Origin: Bryobacterales bacterium KBS 96
Lineage (GTDB): Bacteria > Acidobacteriota > Terriglobia > Bryobacterales > Bryobacteraceae
Length of the DNA: 64,000 nt
NCBI GenBank assembly: GCA_000381625.1
Contig: KB906767.1
Span: 6,285,672 to 6,349,671, forward strand
Direction of reading: 5' to 3'
Shown: one piece after another, positions 33,970-41,877 of the stretch
Layout: each line of letters begins with the position of its first letter
Position numbering within the stretch: position 1 is the first letter of the stretch
Position numbers and translations under genes: made by a program
Notes under the pieces: model-generated
What the model was told of the DNA's origin: nothing
Databases searched by the model: none
Seen by the model: the letters and a program-made list of their open reading frames with translations, nothing else

Positions 33970-35193
33970 ATGCGCAAGAGCAGGTTGCCCGGGAAAATCG
34001 CAGCGGTCACCCTCTCAATCGCGACGATGTGCGCCCTGTTCCTCAGTTGCTCAGGGAAACATGCTGAGAGAGAGCCTGAGCCAATCGCGGACGCACGTGT
34101 CGACCTCAAACCGCTCGGGCTACCACAGGACTTTTTTTCGCGCAGCGAGGAATTACCACGAACGATTATCGGATATCGATTTGTTGTGTGGCTCGACGAG
34201 GACGATATCGTTGTCGGTTTCAACACGAGTGCCAGCTCACGAGTTGCGGCTGGCCGCAAGGTCGATGGGTCCGCGCGACTGCTTCTCTTCAGCGGCGCCG
34301 GCGTTTTGAAGCGCCAACGCGATATAGCTTATCTTGCCGATGGTAACGGCGAACTCGTCGCAGAAGGCCAGGCAATGGTAGGACCCGGCCGCACCCTGCT
34401 GTTTGGATTTCAGTCAGTAAATCTCGACAACCAGGGCAGGAACGAATCAAAATCAGGAGTCCTGCTGCTCGATGCGAACCTGCAGGATGTCGCTCGCATT
34501 GACCGTTTTCTAGAGCAAACAACGTTCGTCAACCACGCCCTAGTATTCCAGCAAAGCTATACGCTTGGCCAACCGCGAACTTACGATGTGTTGGACGGCT
34601 CCCCTCCTTCGCAGATAAAGCAATGGAAGCGGTACTGGCCGATAGATGCACGAGATCGGAAGTTTGGGGAGCGGGGCGTCGCCTACATGACTTGCGAGCA
34701 AGAGCTGCGACCTAATGAATACAGTTCGACCGGCGTTGTCTACGCGGGGGCGAGGCAGCGCTGCACAATGCACGCCGAGGGTGACGACGGCAACTGGCAG
34801 GTAAGCTTGCACGATGGTGAAAACGCCCAGATAATCGGGATCTTGGCTGACGGCAGCGTCGCGGGACAAGTCAGCACTAAAGATAGCAAGGCAGGGCAAC
34901 TGGTCATCTGGAAAAAAGATCAGAGCGCAGAGCCGCTGCCATGGATTCCCAAAGATTATTGCGGGTCGGTACAAAGCACAGCTCGCAATATGTCTCGGTA
35001 CGCTGCATTCGCCTCATGCGACGACCGTAGCGATTATGGCAGGTGGATGGTCTTCGATCGCACGTCGCAAGCTGCGCTTGTGAACCGAAGGTTTCCGAAA
35101 AATGGACGCGCGGCTTTGTCGCCAGATGGATTACACTACGCGACCTTTGAGTCCGGCGAACTGCGAATCCACTCTCTGCCAAAACCAGAGTAA
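33970..35193 (+). CDS. Putative lipoprotein, cargo of the small island
   Basis: The ATG at 33970 begins MRKSRLPGKIAAVTLSIATMCALFLSCSG, a lipoprotein leader with the lipobox FLSC. The mature part of about 380 residues has no catalytic motif I recognise. It contains recurring beta-strand sequences of the kind seen in beta-propellers (IIGYRFVVWLDEDDIVVGFN, LLFSGAGVLKRQRDIAYLADG, AALSPDGLHYATFESGELRIHSL), the last resembling a WD40/SMP-30-type blade. The frame continues upstream, but those codons include the arm-site repeat at 33817 and have no leader. It lies between att cores A and B. Confidence 0.68.
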   Translation: MRKSRLPGKIAAVTLSIATMCALFLSCSGKHAEREPEPIADARVDLKPLGLPQDFFSRSEELPRTIIGYRFVVWLDEDDIVVGFNTSASSRVAAGRKVDGSARLLLFSGAGVLKRQRDIAYLADGNGELVAEGQAMVGPGRTLLFGFQSVNLDNQGRNESKSGVLLLDANLQDVARIDRFLEQTTFVNHALVFQQSYTLGQPRTYDVLDGSPPSQIKQWKRYWPIDARDRKFGERGVAYMTCEQELRPNEYSSTGVVYAGARQRCTMHAEGDDGNWQVSLHDGENAQIIGILADGSVAGQVSTKDSKAGQLVIWKKDQSAEPLPWIPKDYCGSVQSTARNMSRYAAFASCDDRSDYGRWMVFDRTSQAALVNRRFPKNGRAALSPDGLHYATFESGELRIHSLPKPE

Positions 35194-35226
35194 CTCGGCA
35201 AATCAATCCTTACCCGGGAACGGATC

Positions 35227-35994
35227 TCAGCGCGCAGACCGCGAAGAGCAGCATCTGAAGTCTCCGACTGGGGGATACTCAACCGGAACTCCGCTCCGCT
35301 TGGACACAAAATCCGCTAATACTTGCCGCTGCTCAACCGTTGCCTCCGCCAGCCCGTTCATGGTTGTCCAAATCGCGCCGTCTCGAAACCGCAAGTACAG
35401 CGCGCGCTCCCTCGACCAACCTCCCCTTGAATGAGCACTTGGTGCCGAGTAGTAGTAAGCCAACGCAATGCTCTCAATATCGGTGTACGGGTGACGGCGT
35501 TCAGGCATCGGCCACAAAGCCTGAGTCACCATGTGTTCACTGGCGAACCGGCTGTGCACCGGGATTAGGGAGAGTGATAACGCCAAGAGGGCTGTGGACC
35601 ACACGACGGAGATCTTCTGAAGAAAGTCCGGCAGCACGGGATTTTGCCAGGACCGCGGAATCTCGCGCTTCAGGGCGCCATTGAAGAGTCGCGCTTTTAT
35701 TCTGTCGTGAAACAGCAAAACCAAGCCGAGAGATGCCATGCAAGGCGGCATAAAGAAGATGATCCACGCTGGACGAAGCACGAACTCGGACATCTCCCTG
35801 CTGACGGCATGCGTTCTGTTCAATGTGCTCAAAATGAGGTATCCGCAATACGAACCAATCGCAATCTCGACGAAGGCGAATAAGCATTCCGATAAAGAGT
35901 TGCCCCGACGTGGCATTGGGCTCAGGGCGATGTCGGCGAGATCCTTGAGGCTCTTCCTCCCACGTCTGCGGTCAAGCTTCGGCTTGCGTTGCAC
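35227..35994 (-). CDS. Integral membrane protein, cargo of the small island
   Basis: The 255-residue protein has a basic N-terminus (MQRKPKLDRRRGRKSLKDL) and about four membrane helices: LFAFVEIAIGSYCGYLILS, RPAWIIFFMPPCMASLGLVLLF, ISVVWSTALLALSLSLIPV, and a weaker one. A soluble C-terminal domain of about 100 residues follows, with an amphipathic YTDIESIALAYYYS stretch. No family is recognised. It converges with the lipoprotein gene (stops 33 bases apart); the two are the only genes in the 2.6-kb island. Confidence 0.68.
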   Translation of the reverse strand: MQRKPKLDRRRGRKSLKDLADIALSPMPRRGNSLSECLFAFVEIAIGSYCGYLILSTLNRTHAVSREMSEFVLRPAWIIFFMPPCMASLGLVLLFHDRIKARLFNGALKREIPRSWQNPVLPDFLQKISVVWSTALLALSLSLIPVHSRFASEHMVTQALWPMPERRHPYTDIESIALAYYYSAPSAHSRGGWSRERALYLRFRDGAIWTTMNGLAEATVEQRQVLADFVSKRSGVPVEYPPVGDFRCCSSRSAR

Positions 35995-36184
35995 GAGCGC
36001 AGAATAGCACTCATCGGCGCTCTCGGTTTTGGCGGCGACGACCGACCTTTTCGCAGCGTTCTCCTCACGCGTGTCGGGGCGTTAGAGCGGGGAACTTCTT
36101 TCCAGCGGATGCGAGCACTGCCCTGAGTGCCCGGACGGCTTCAGCGCCCAGCAGGAAAGCCCGCGCATTGAAGACTTCCAAATT

Positions 36185-36204
36185 GTGTGATCAATGTGTG
36201 ATCA
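36185..36204. repeat. Paired direct repeat, right arm site of element 2
   Basis: Identical 20-base copy of the repeat at 33817-33836, in the same orientation, 77 bases before att core B. The presence of the same pair at both ends defines element 2 (about 33690-36305). Confidence 0.7.
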
Positions 36205-36281
36205 CAACACTCGGATATTTGGATCTGGAGCCATCAACTAACGGGAATCAAGCTGGATGTACTTGTATGTTATTGAAACGA

Positions 36282-36305
36282 TGGTAGCGCTAACGGGAAT
36301 CGAAC
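36282..36305 (-). repeat. att core B (3' end of tRNA-Glu)
   Basis: Another copy of the tRNA-Glu 3' end, 24 bases (TGGTAGCGCTAACGGGAATC then GAAC), after which the sequence differs (GCG instead of CCG). It is the far end of element 3 and the near end of element 2. Confidence 0.88.
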
Positions 36306-36408
36306 GCGTTCAGACCTACTCCGAACCGTCTCACCTGGTGTTAAGTTATTGATTTTGGGTTCACCGGCTGCCTCACTTGTTGCCTGATTTCAGCCTGTTT
36401 TTGCGGCG

Positions 36409-36426
36409 TGTCATGTCCGTGTCAGG
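36409..36426. repeat. Paired direct repeat, left arm site of element 3
   Basis: TGTCATG (36409-36415) and TGTCAGG (36420-36426) lie 11 bases apart, starting 104 bases after att core B. They match the TGTCATG pair at 46391-46407 at the other end of the element. Confidence 0.6.
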
Positions 36427-36656
36427 ACGGAGAGTAAGTGGAACGTCCAAAACTTCCCATTTTTCCTCCCTCATTTGAGGGACAAAACCGGGAGCCCAAA
36501 AACCTCAAAAACCCGCGATCGCGAAAATTTCCAGTTTTGCCGATTTTTGCGTTTGTGTGCGCAACGGTCACGGAAACAAAAACTGTAGAGATCGAGATCG
36601 CCCCGGGCAATCCAGGGGCGCACTTCCGGCGCCCCCTTTTCTGGCTTGCGGAACGG

Positions 36657-36875
36657 CTAAGACGGGAACGACTTTACGGTCTCTCGGAGCGCGGCGCTCT
36701 GGCGCTCTTCGAATTCTGGCGTGCCGGCTGTATAGGCACGGTCAATGCTGGATTGTGGATTGCTTCGAGGCTCGGAGCGAAACAGGGATATCAGACTTTC
36801 GCCGGCCGCCTTCAATCGCTCGAGGCCGCGCCGCTCTCGCGCCGCGGATGAAAAATCGATCGTTTCTTTGCTCAA
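36657..36875 (-). CDS. Small hypothetical protein of the satellite element
   Basis: A TTG start at 36873-36875 is supported by AAGGAG seven to eight bases upstream. The 72-residue product is charged and helical (MSKETIDFSSAARERRGLERLKAAG). It is downstream of the RHH gene on the same strand. No homologous family was recognised. Confidence 0.5.
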   Translation of the reverse strand: MSKETIDFSSAARERRGLERLKAAGESLISLFRSEPRSNPQSSIDRAYTAGTPEFEERQSAALRETVKSFPS

Positions 36876-37109
36876 GACATTTCTCCTTCGGTTTGATTGA
36901 GGCCACCAAGGAGAGGAGATTTTCGAGGGGCTTATCCTCCGGGCTCTCCGGCTTCCCGTTCACAGCGCAATGCCTGCCGTGCCGCGCCTTGCCATGTCTG
37001 GTTTAGTGGCCGAACTGATTGTACGGCCAAAGCGATTTGCCTGCAAGAGGCGAAAGATCCAGTACGCCGCGCAGACCCGGCGCAAAACGGCCCGAACGGG
37101 CCCCATCGC

Positions 37110-37283
37110 TCAATCCGCCTTGGCTTGCTCTGCCGGCCTCGGTTTTTGATTTAACGCCCAGTTCAGGAGCCATTTGATTGCGGCCGCCCGGCTTTCAAAT
37201 CTGTGCCTGAACCGGAAATCGTCCAGCCGCTTCATAAGCTCGGAGTCCACCACGAAATGCAGGAAAGGTTTGTCGTTCGCCAT
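37110..37283 (-). CDS. Small ribbon-helix-helix DNA-binding protein
   Basis: This 57-residue protein reads PFLHFVVDSELMKRLDDFR, then FRHRFESRAAAIKWLLNWAL. That is one beta-strand, helix A, a turn, and helix B as in Arc/CopG/MetJ-type regulators. It ends in a Lys/Ala-rich tail. The gene is divergent from 37398, and the space between holds a perfect 17-base inverted repeat (37309-37325), the likely operator. It would regulate itself and the plus-strand genes at 37398-38406. Confidence 0.7.
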   Translation of the reverse strand: MANDKPFLHFVVDSELMKRLDDFRFRHRFESRAAAIKWLLNWALNQKPRPAEQAKAD

Positions 37284-37308
37284 TGACCGTTAGAATAACC
37301 GGTATAAC

Positions 37309-37325
37309 AAGTATTGACAATACTT
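37309..37325. promoter_or_regulatory. 17-base perfect inverted repeat in a divergent promoter
   Basis: AAGTATTGACAATACTT is two perfect 8-base arms around one base. It is flanked by CGGTATAACAAG on the left and CGGTATAACTTG on the right. It lies 26 bases upstream of the RHH gene start and 73 bases upstream of the gene at 37398. Both arms overlap TTGACA- and TATAAC-like hexamers, so binding would block a promoter. Confidence 0.65.
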
Positions 37326-37397
37326 CGATACCTACGGTATAACTTGTTGTGCCGATACGACACCGCATTCGGCTCACACTGAAAGGAAAAACACGCA

Positions 37398-37823
37398 ATG
37401 CTTCACATGGACGAATTGACAACGCCGGCGCTCGAGCGGGCTGAGCCTGATGTATTTCTGACGCTTTGGGGATGCGAATCAGAACCAAGCCCTGAGCGCA
37501 CGCCGCTTCAGCAGTTCCGCGATAAATACTCCTTCCTCGATCAAACTGCCCTTGTTCGGTCGCTGGACCTGAATAACGCCAGTGAGAACGAGCTTGGCCT
37601 GCTCGCGCAATTTCGGCTTGTCTGCAATAGCGACGATCTCATTTCCAATTTCATTACGGCGCTGGTCACGGCGCATTTCGAGCAGATCAACTCGGATGAG
37701 GCACTGACTCCGGGCAGCATCCAGGGACGGCTTGACGGTTTGAAGGCGATTTGGGCGGATGAGGTTCACGTCGCCAGGTGGCTGCTGGCGCGGCATCCGG
37801 AGCTGGTGAAGGAGGTGGCGTAA
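37398..37823 (+). CDS. Hypothetical protein of the satellite element
   Basis: 141 residues, acidic and mostly helical (QQFRDKYSFLDQTALVRSLDLNNASENELGLLAQF in parts, then SIQGRLDGLKAIWADEVHVARWLLARHPELVKEVA). No motif or domain is recognised. GAAAGGA is upstream at a slightly long distance. It is the first of a plus-strand cluster with the genes at 37826 and 38140, opposite to the RHH regulator. Confidence 0.62.
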   Translation: MLHMDELTTPALERAEPDVFLTLWGCESEPSPERTPLQQFRDKYSFLDQTALVRSLDLNNASENELGLLAQFRLVCNSDDLISNFITALVTAHFEQINSDEALTPGSIQGRLDGLKAIWADEVHVARWLLARHPELVKEVA

Positions 37824-37825
37824 GC

Positions 37826-38143
37826 ATGGTCGCTCGAAAAACCCGCCGCCGCAAAACGATAGTTCTAACTTTTGCGGCAAACAGCAGTACTGAATCGGAA
37901 ACCGGTAGGATTCGGCGCGCGGCGCCTGTAGTCCAGATGCCGTTGCGCAATCCGGAGGACACGATCACGCAGGGAGACCTTCAAGGCCTGCGAGTTAGCT
38001 GGGAGATCGTGAATGAGCTACTCCGCGCGGCGTCTAACGTGGAGGATTCGCTTCAAGAACGCATCCGTGCCGGAGCTGCCATCGAGCCCGGGAGAGAGAA
38101 ATTCGAGCACAGAGGCGGGGTTCTGAAAGGAATGGAGAGATGA
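37826..38143 (+). CDS. Hypothetical protein with RIRxGAxIEPG motif (1 of 2)
   Basis: 105 residues from the ATG at 37826, with a basic N-terminus (MVARKTRRRKTIVL). The second half is helical and ends LQERIRAGAAIEPGREKFEH, a motif shared with the next gene's product (IKERIRQGATIEPGMEKWNH). It starts two bases after the upstream stop and overlaps the next gene by four bases (ATGA). No known domain. Confidence 0.62.
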   Translation: MVARKTRRRKTIVLTFAANSSTESETGRIRRAAPVVQMPLRNPEDTITQGDLQGLRVSWEIVNELLRAASNVEDSLQERIRAGAAIEPGREKFEHRGGVLKGMER

Positions 38144-38406
38144 GCGCGAAAGCTCCGGTCCCTGCCGCCGCCCCGAAAGAAAAGAGCAAGCCCAAAATAG
38201 TGTGCATTCGGCAGGGGGCCGTAATATCGCAACGCGAACTGACGGACTTGCGCGAGGAGTTGGAACGCTGGTTCAGAGAGTTCGAAACAATCACGGAATA
38301 CCGGCTCGAGATCAAGGAACGGATCCGCCAGGGGGCGACAATCGAACCCGGGATGGAGAAGTGGAATCACGAGCGCGGGAATGTAGAGGGCGCTCGAATG
38401 GGTTGA
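38140..38406 (+). CDS. Hypothetical protein with RIRxGAxIEPG motif (2 of 2)
   Basis: 88 residues, with a basic Ala/Pro/Lys-rich N-terminus and a heptad-like helical centre (LREELERWFREFETITEYRLEI). Then comes IKERIRQGATIEPGMEKWNH, paralogous to the end of the preceding protein. The ATG overlaps the previous stop as ATGA. The pair probably arose by duplication and may form a complex. The function is unknown. Confidence 0.62.
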   Translation: MSAKAPVPAAAPKEKSKPKIVCIRQGAVISQRELTDLREELERWFREFETITEYRLEIKERIRQGATIEPGMEKWNHERGNVEGARMG

Positions 38407-38476
38407 GGCTCGGTGAAAACTGGGGATGGAGGGAATTCGTGTATCCTAGTCACTGTCACGTTCACGAGGCACGGTA

Positions 38477-38611
38477 ATGAGCACAAAACAGCCGGCACTG
38501 GCATTAATCAACGTCATCGCCTGGGCCTGGCTTGCCGTCAGTATTGCCCACTGGCTGGAACGCGGTTTTGCGCTATTTGGCGCGAGCGTGCGGAACGCGA
38601 TGGGCTTCTGA
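38477..38611 (+). CDS. 44-residue single-helix membrane protein
   Basis: The frame encodes MSTKQPALALINVIAWAWLA, then VSIAHWLERGFALFGASVRN, then AMGF. It has one membrane helix with a short polar start and a GAGG-type sequence upstream. A holin-like or regulatory small protein is conceivable, but nothing proves translation. Its stop lies at the point where the brnA remnant begins. Confidence 0.38.
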   Translation: MSTKQPALALINVIAWAWLAVSIAHWLERGFALFGASVRNAMGF

Positions 38612-38658
38612 AAGCCATACGCCGCGTCATCCGCGAAGAGATGCGCCGCGCGTCGTAA
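38608..38658 (+). pseudogene. Remnant of a brnA 3' end in the satellite element
   Basis: The last 16 codons, LKAIRRVIREEMRRAS and stop, match the tail of the intact BrnA (ELIRRVIREEMRRAS) almost exactly at nucleotide and residue level. The rest of the gene is gone. It sits between convergent genes of the element, so brnTA probably was once cargo here too. Confidence 0.7.
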
Positions 38659-38675
38659 AGGGCCCGGGCGGGCGT

Positions 38676-39575
38676 TTAGGTGATGATCCATATGAACGGC
38701 CGGGCCCTCCGGCGGGCCGCTCCAAACGTCTGAGTCGCTCCATTGGTCCACGTCGCCGCAGTGAAACTCTGAATGTCGGTCCAGGTCGCGCCGCCGTCTA
38801 CGCTCTTTTGCAAGGTGAAATCGTGCGGCGTCTGGTTCGGGTTGCTGGTTCGCGCCGTGATCGAGAACGATCCGACCGTCAAGCCGGAAGAGTTGAACCT
38901 GAAAGCCAGCCACTGAGGAGAGGCGACCGTAGGGGTGGCGTTTGACGCCCAATAGGTGGCCGCGTCTCCGTCGAAAGCTTCGGCGGATCCGTCAGTTCCT
39001 TCTCCCGAGTAGACAGATAAGGCTGACGATGCACCGTCGGTAAATGATATTGGAGTTCCGCCAGAATCGTATAGCGTCCATTGCACTATTGAGCACACGC
39101 CTGTTCCGTCAGTGGAGGTGATTAGAAGCCGGAACGCGTCGCCCAAGCCAAAGCTTCCGACCGAGAAGGTCTGCACTTGACCCGCCGAAGTCCACGGAGC
39201 GCTGTAATTGCCGATGGTGCTCCAGGTTGAGCCGTCATTACTCCCCTGAAGGCTCCAGCTATCGGGACACTGAAAAAGAATGTCGTTGCGAATCGCGATC
39301 GAATACGTCGCTGGCGTTACGGCCGAAGGGAATTGATACTGTATCCAGTGAGGAGAGGTCGGAGTAGCCTGCGAGCTCGTTGCCCAAAACGTGCTGGCGT
39401 TCCCATCAAACGCATTGGATGCGGCTCCGAATGTGACATCGTCTGCCGATGCGGTGCCGCCCGTCGTCGCAATTTGAGAGCCTCCCGAGTCGTAAAACTT
39501 GATCTCCGCTATCGATAGAACGTTATATGTGCTGTTGATGGCGGAGAGCCGCCAATAGCTGTACGTGAAGCTCAT
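38676..39575 (-). CDS. Protein with two F5/8-type C (discoidin)-like domains
   Basis: The ATG at 39573-39575 overlaps the cold-shock gene stop as ATGA. Residues of about 5-135 (SYWRLSAINSTYNVLSIAEI, then FDGNASTFWATS, then WIQYQFPSA) and 150-290 (AEAFDGDAATYWAS, then PQWLAFRFNSSG) are two copies of a jelly-roll discoidin-like fold. The A-F-D-G-x-x-x-T-x-W segment is the hallmark. Such domains bind glycans or lipids. There is no signal peptide. Its place at the end of the capsid operon suggests a virion decoration or receptor-binding protein. Confidence 0.72.
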   Translation of the reverse strand: MSFTYSYWRLSAINSTYNVLSIAEIKFYDSGGSQIATTGGTASADDVTFGAASNAFDGNASTFWATSSQATPTSPHWIQYQFPSAVTPATYSIAIRNDILFQCPDSWSLQGSNDGSTWSTIGNYSAPWTSAGQVQTFSVGSFGLGDAFRLLITSTDGTGVCSIVQWTLYDSGGTPISFTDGASSALSVYSGEGTDGSAEAFDGDAATYWASNATPTVASPQWLAFRFNSSGLTVGSFSITARTSNPNQTPHDFTLQKSVDGGATWTDIQSFTAATWTNGATQTFGAARRRARPFIWIIT

Positions 39576-39829
39576 TGATGGTTCTCTTTCCGCAGCGCGC
39601 GGCCGTTCACCTTCACCAGCTCGACATTCGCGCACTGCGGGCCCTTGTCGCCGCGGACCAGGTCAAATGAGACTTCGGCGCCCATTGGAAATGCCGGCAT
39701 TTCGCCGCCTTTCGAGCGAACGGCCGAGATGTGAAAGAACACGTGCGCGGCATCCGGCCCGTCGCCCGCAAGAGGCTTGACAAAACCAAAGCCACGTTTA
39801 GCGTTGAAGTGAGTTACGATTCCTGTCAT
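39572..39829 (-). CDS. Cold-shock domain protein
   Basis: The protein starts MTGIVTHFNAKRGFGFVKPL, which contains the RNP1-like K-R-G-F-G-F. DAAHVFFHISAV follows as RNP2 (V-F-F-H), and the end is D-K-G-P-Q-C-A-N-V. It is a single OB-fold that binds single-stranded RNA or DNA. A CSD gene inside a capsid operon is unusual; it overlaps the discoidin gene by four bases, so the two are expressed together. Confidence 0.85.
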   Translation of the reverse strand: MTGIVTHFNAKRGFGFVKPLAGDGPDAAHVFFHISAVRSKGGEMPAFPMGAEVSFDLVRGDKGPQCANVELVKVNGRALRKENHQ

Positions 39830-39923
39830 TGTTCACCTTCGAGTTATCGGGGGCGGTAATGCTTGGCCGCCCCTGGGTTGTTTTTCTGGATCCGTGCGAC
39901 ATGCGCGGCGGATCAATTTTGCC

Positions 39924-40565
39924 TTAGCCCGCGAGACGCTGCAACTCGCCGGCAAAGGCCTTCAGGTCGCGCAGGATCGCCTCATCGACTCCGTGCTGTG
40001 GTGAATGAGCCCGCAAGCGTTTCAACTCGCGATCGATCTGTGTGAGGCTCTGGAGCGCGGTAGCGTCCAATTCCTCGGCGGGCATAGACTTCAGAAGCCG
40101 CGAGACGTCCGAGAGGCTCTTAACGCTGGTAACGGTAGCCTGCTCGTTCATCGGGAAAGTCACGATGCTGACCTCCCATAACCGCACTTCGTTGAGCATG
40201 CGGCCGCCGTCCGGCGTGGCCGCGGCCTTGATCGTCTCGAAGCCGATCGAGAGGCCCTTCACGATGCCGGCCTTCATAAACTGCTGCGCCTTCTCCGCTG
40301 TCGGGTCCACTAATAGCAACTGACCGTTGAGCAGTAAGCCTTTCGGGTCGTCTGTGATTCGCCCGATTCCGATCGGCGTCCGGGCGTCATGCTGCCAGAG
40401 AATCGGGTAGCCTTTGCCCTGCATTTGAATGCTCTGGGCGAAGCATCCGGGCATGCAGATATCGCCGCCATGGTCGACGTTGCCGTAGGTCGAAGCATAG
40501 CCGGAGAAAGAGCCCGATTCGTCGGGCTCCCCTCGGAGCTTGAACTGAAAACTTTTGTGCTCCAT
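39924..40565 (-). CDS. HK97 family phage prohead protease
   Basis: GSFSGYASTYGNVDHGGDICMPGCF (in pieces) is the typical opening, with D/H around residue 30. ILWQHDARTPIGI supplies the catalytic His at about residue 60. GLSIGFETIKA at about residue 107 supplies the Ser, followed by EVRLWEVSIVTFPMNEQATV, the conserved W-E-V-S-x-V-x-x-P. The Ser/His protease cleaves the capsid scaffold during maturation. It lies 14 bases downstream of the capsid gene, the reverse of the usual protease-then-capsid order. Confidence 0.9.
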   Translation of the reverse strand: MEHKSFQFKLRGEPDESGSFSGYASTYGNVDHGGDICMPGCFAQSIQMQGKGYPILWQHDARTPIGIGRITDDPKGLLLNGQLLLVDPTAEKAQQFMKAGIVKGLSIGFETIKAAATPDGGRMLNEVRLWEVSIVTFPMNEQATVTSVKSLSDVSRLLKSMPAEELDATALQSLTQIDRELKRLRAHSPQHGVDEAILRDLKAFAGELQRLAG

Positions 40566-40579
40566 CAGTGGCGCGCTCC

Positions 40580-41713
40580 CTATGCGGGCGAAGTGGTGAA
40601 GCTGCCGTGAATGAAACTGGCCGGGCGTTTGACCACGAGCGCGAGGCGCTTCTCACCGCGAACGGCCACGAGATTTTTCACGAAGTAGTCGGAGTGGCTC
40701 GTGCTGATTTCTACCTGCGTTTCCATGCGATCGCGGATTTCCGCCGCGGCCTGGTCGCCAGAGCCAACGAGGAACGAGCCTTGCGCGATGCTGGTCGTTT
40801 CAATGATCGTTTTATTGAACAAACTCGGCATGACGTTGGTTTGCGGATCGCCCAAAATGTAGCGGCCGTACTGGTCTTTGGTCAAACGCATGTCGGTCCA
40901 GTCCTTCGGGTGAACTACGACGAAGGTAGGCACGATTTCTTTCGCCGTCGCGAGCTGGCCGATCGCGCGCCCGACGATGTCGATTTTGTTCCAGCCAGCG
41001 GAAGCGCTCAGAAGGCTCGTATCGAAAGCACTGGCTTGCGTGATCAGACCATTCAAATTCTCGCCAGTGCTGTCGCCAGAGAGAAGCTGAAGCTCTTCTT
41101 CGAGGTTCACGTAATATGCGAGCGAGCCCTGGATGAACGAGGCCAATTCGCTGAAATCGTCCAGGATTTGCCGCGTTGCCGGGATCCAGGTAGCGATAGT
41201 TCGGACCTTCTCGGATGCCGACGTGAAAGTAACTGCGTTCTCCGCTTTGTCGCTCGCCTCGACTTGTGGCGATGCGATGCTCATGGGCGACGAGACTTTC
41301 ACGAAGTCGATCACCTGGAGCATGGTGGGCCTGGCCGTAAGCGCATCACGAACGGTCAATTGCTGCCGCGCCTCCGGCGTAATGCCGGGAATGCGATCGA
41401 TCTGGAGGACGCCAGTGGTTTGGCTGCCGGCCGCGGCCGATGTGATCATCGCCTTGCGATCGAAGATCATGCTCTTCGTGCCGCTCAGGGTCAGAATGGC
41501 AGAGCCCCGCTTATCGTGCAGCAAACGCGCAACGGCGTCGTCTTTCTTCAACTCTTCGGCCAAATCGAAGCCGGCGCCCCCAAGATGACGGTCAGAGTTC
41601 GCCTTGTCGATAGCATCGAGCTGAGCTTGCATTTTCTTTTGCTGATCGGCAAAGCCCTGCACTGAGGTTTGAATGCTGTCCAAGACGGACTTTAATTCGA
41701 TGTTTTCAGGCAC
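40580..41713 (-). CDS. HK97-fold phage major capsid protein
   Basis: The GTG at 41711-41713 has AGGAG seven bases upstream. It gives a product of 377 residues that begins VPENIELKSVLDSIQTSVQ, a coiled-coil delta/scaffold region cut off in maturation. The capsid body follows: TRQILDDFSELASFIQGSLAYYVNLEEELQLL in pieces, GDSTGENLNGLI, VVHPKDWTDMRL, and the C-terminal FLVGSGDQAAAEIRDRMETQVEIS. These are the P-domain/E-loop signatures of HK97 capsids. It forms the icosahedral shell. It is one of the few structural genes of the element. Confidence 0.9.
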   Translation of the reverse strand: MPENIELKSVLDSIQTSVQGFADQQKKMQAQLDAIDKANSDRHLGGAGFDLAEELKKDDAVARLLHDKRGSAILTLSGTKSMIFDRKAMITSAAAGSQTTGVLQIDRIPGITPEARQQLTVRDALTARPTMLQVIDFVKVSSPMSIASPQVEASDKAENAVTFTSASEKVRTIATWIPATRQILDDFSELASFIQGSLAYYVNLEEELQLLSGDSTGENLNGLITQASAFDTSLLSASAGWNKIDIVGRAIGQLATAKEIVPTFVVVHPKDWTDMRLTKDQYGRYILGDPQTNVMPSLFNKTIIETTSIAQGSFLVGSGDQAAAEIRDRMETQVEISTSHSDYFVKNLVAVRGEKRLALVVKRPASFIHGSFTTSPA

Positions 41714-41877
41714 TTTGAAACTCCTACGAACGAAATTGTGATGTGAACCGCGAGTGCAGGACGCTGCTCGCCAGATTTGCGGACTGCTCGCCGTGCCGGT
41801 TACTATTCGAGTGCCTTTGGCTGCTCGAACCCGACGCGCGAGTGTCAAAAACAGTATGCCTCGAAAATGTTCCGGTT

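Larger units (their letters stand above)
35995..36656. other. Island junction region without genes
   Basis: About 660 bases containing the right arm repeat of element 2 (36185), att core B (36282) and the left arm repeat of element 3 (36409). There is also a looser TGCCT pair near 36370-36385. No coding sequence was seen. Confidence 0.6.

Noticed and set aside
40568-41665. Long plus-strand open frame opposite the capsid gene
   Set aside because: It is antisense to a clearly recognisable HK97 capsid gene, has no ribosome-binding site and its product has the Arg/His/Leu-rich mix typical of a shadow frame.
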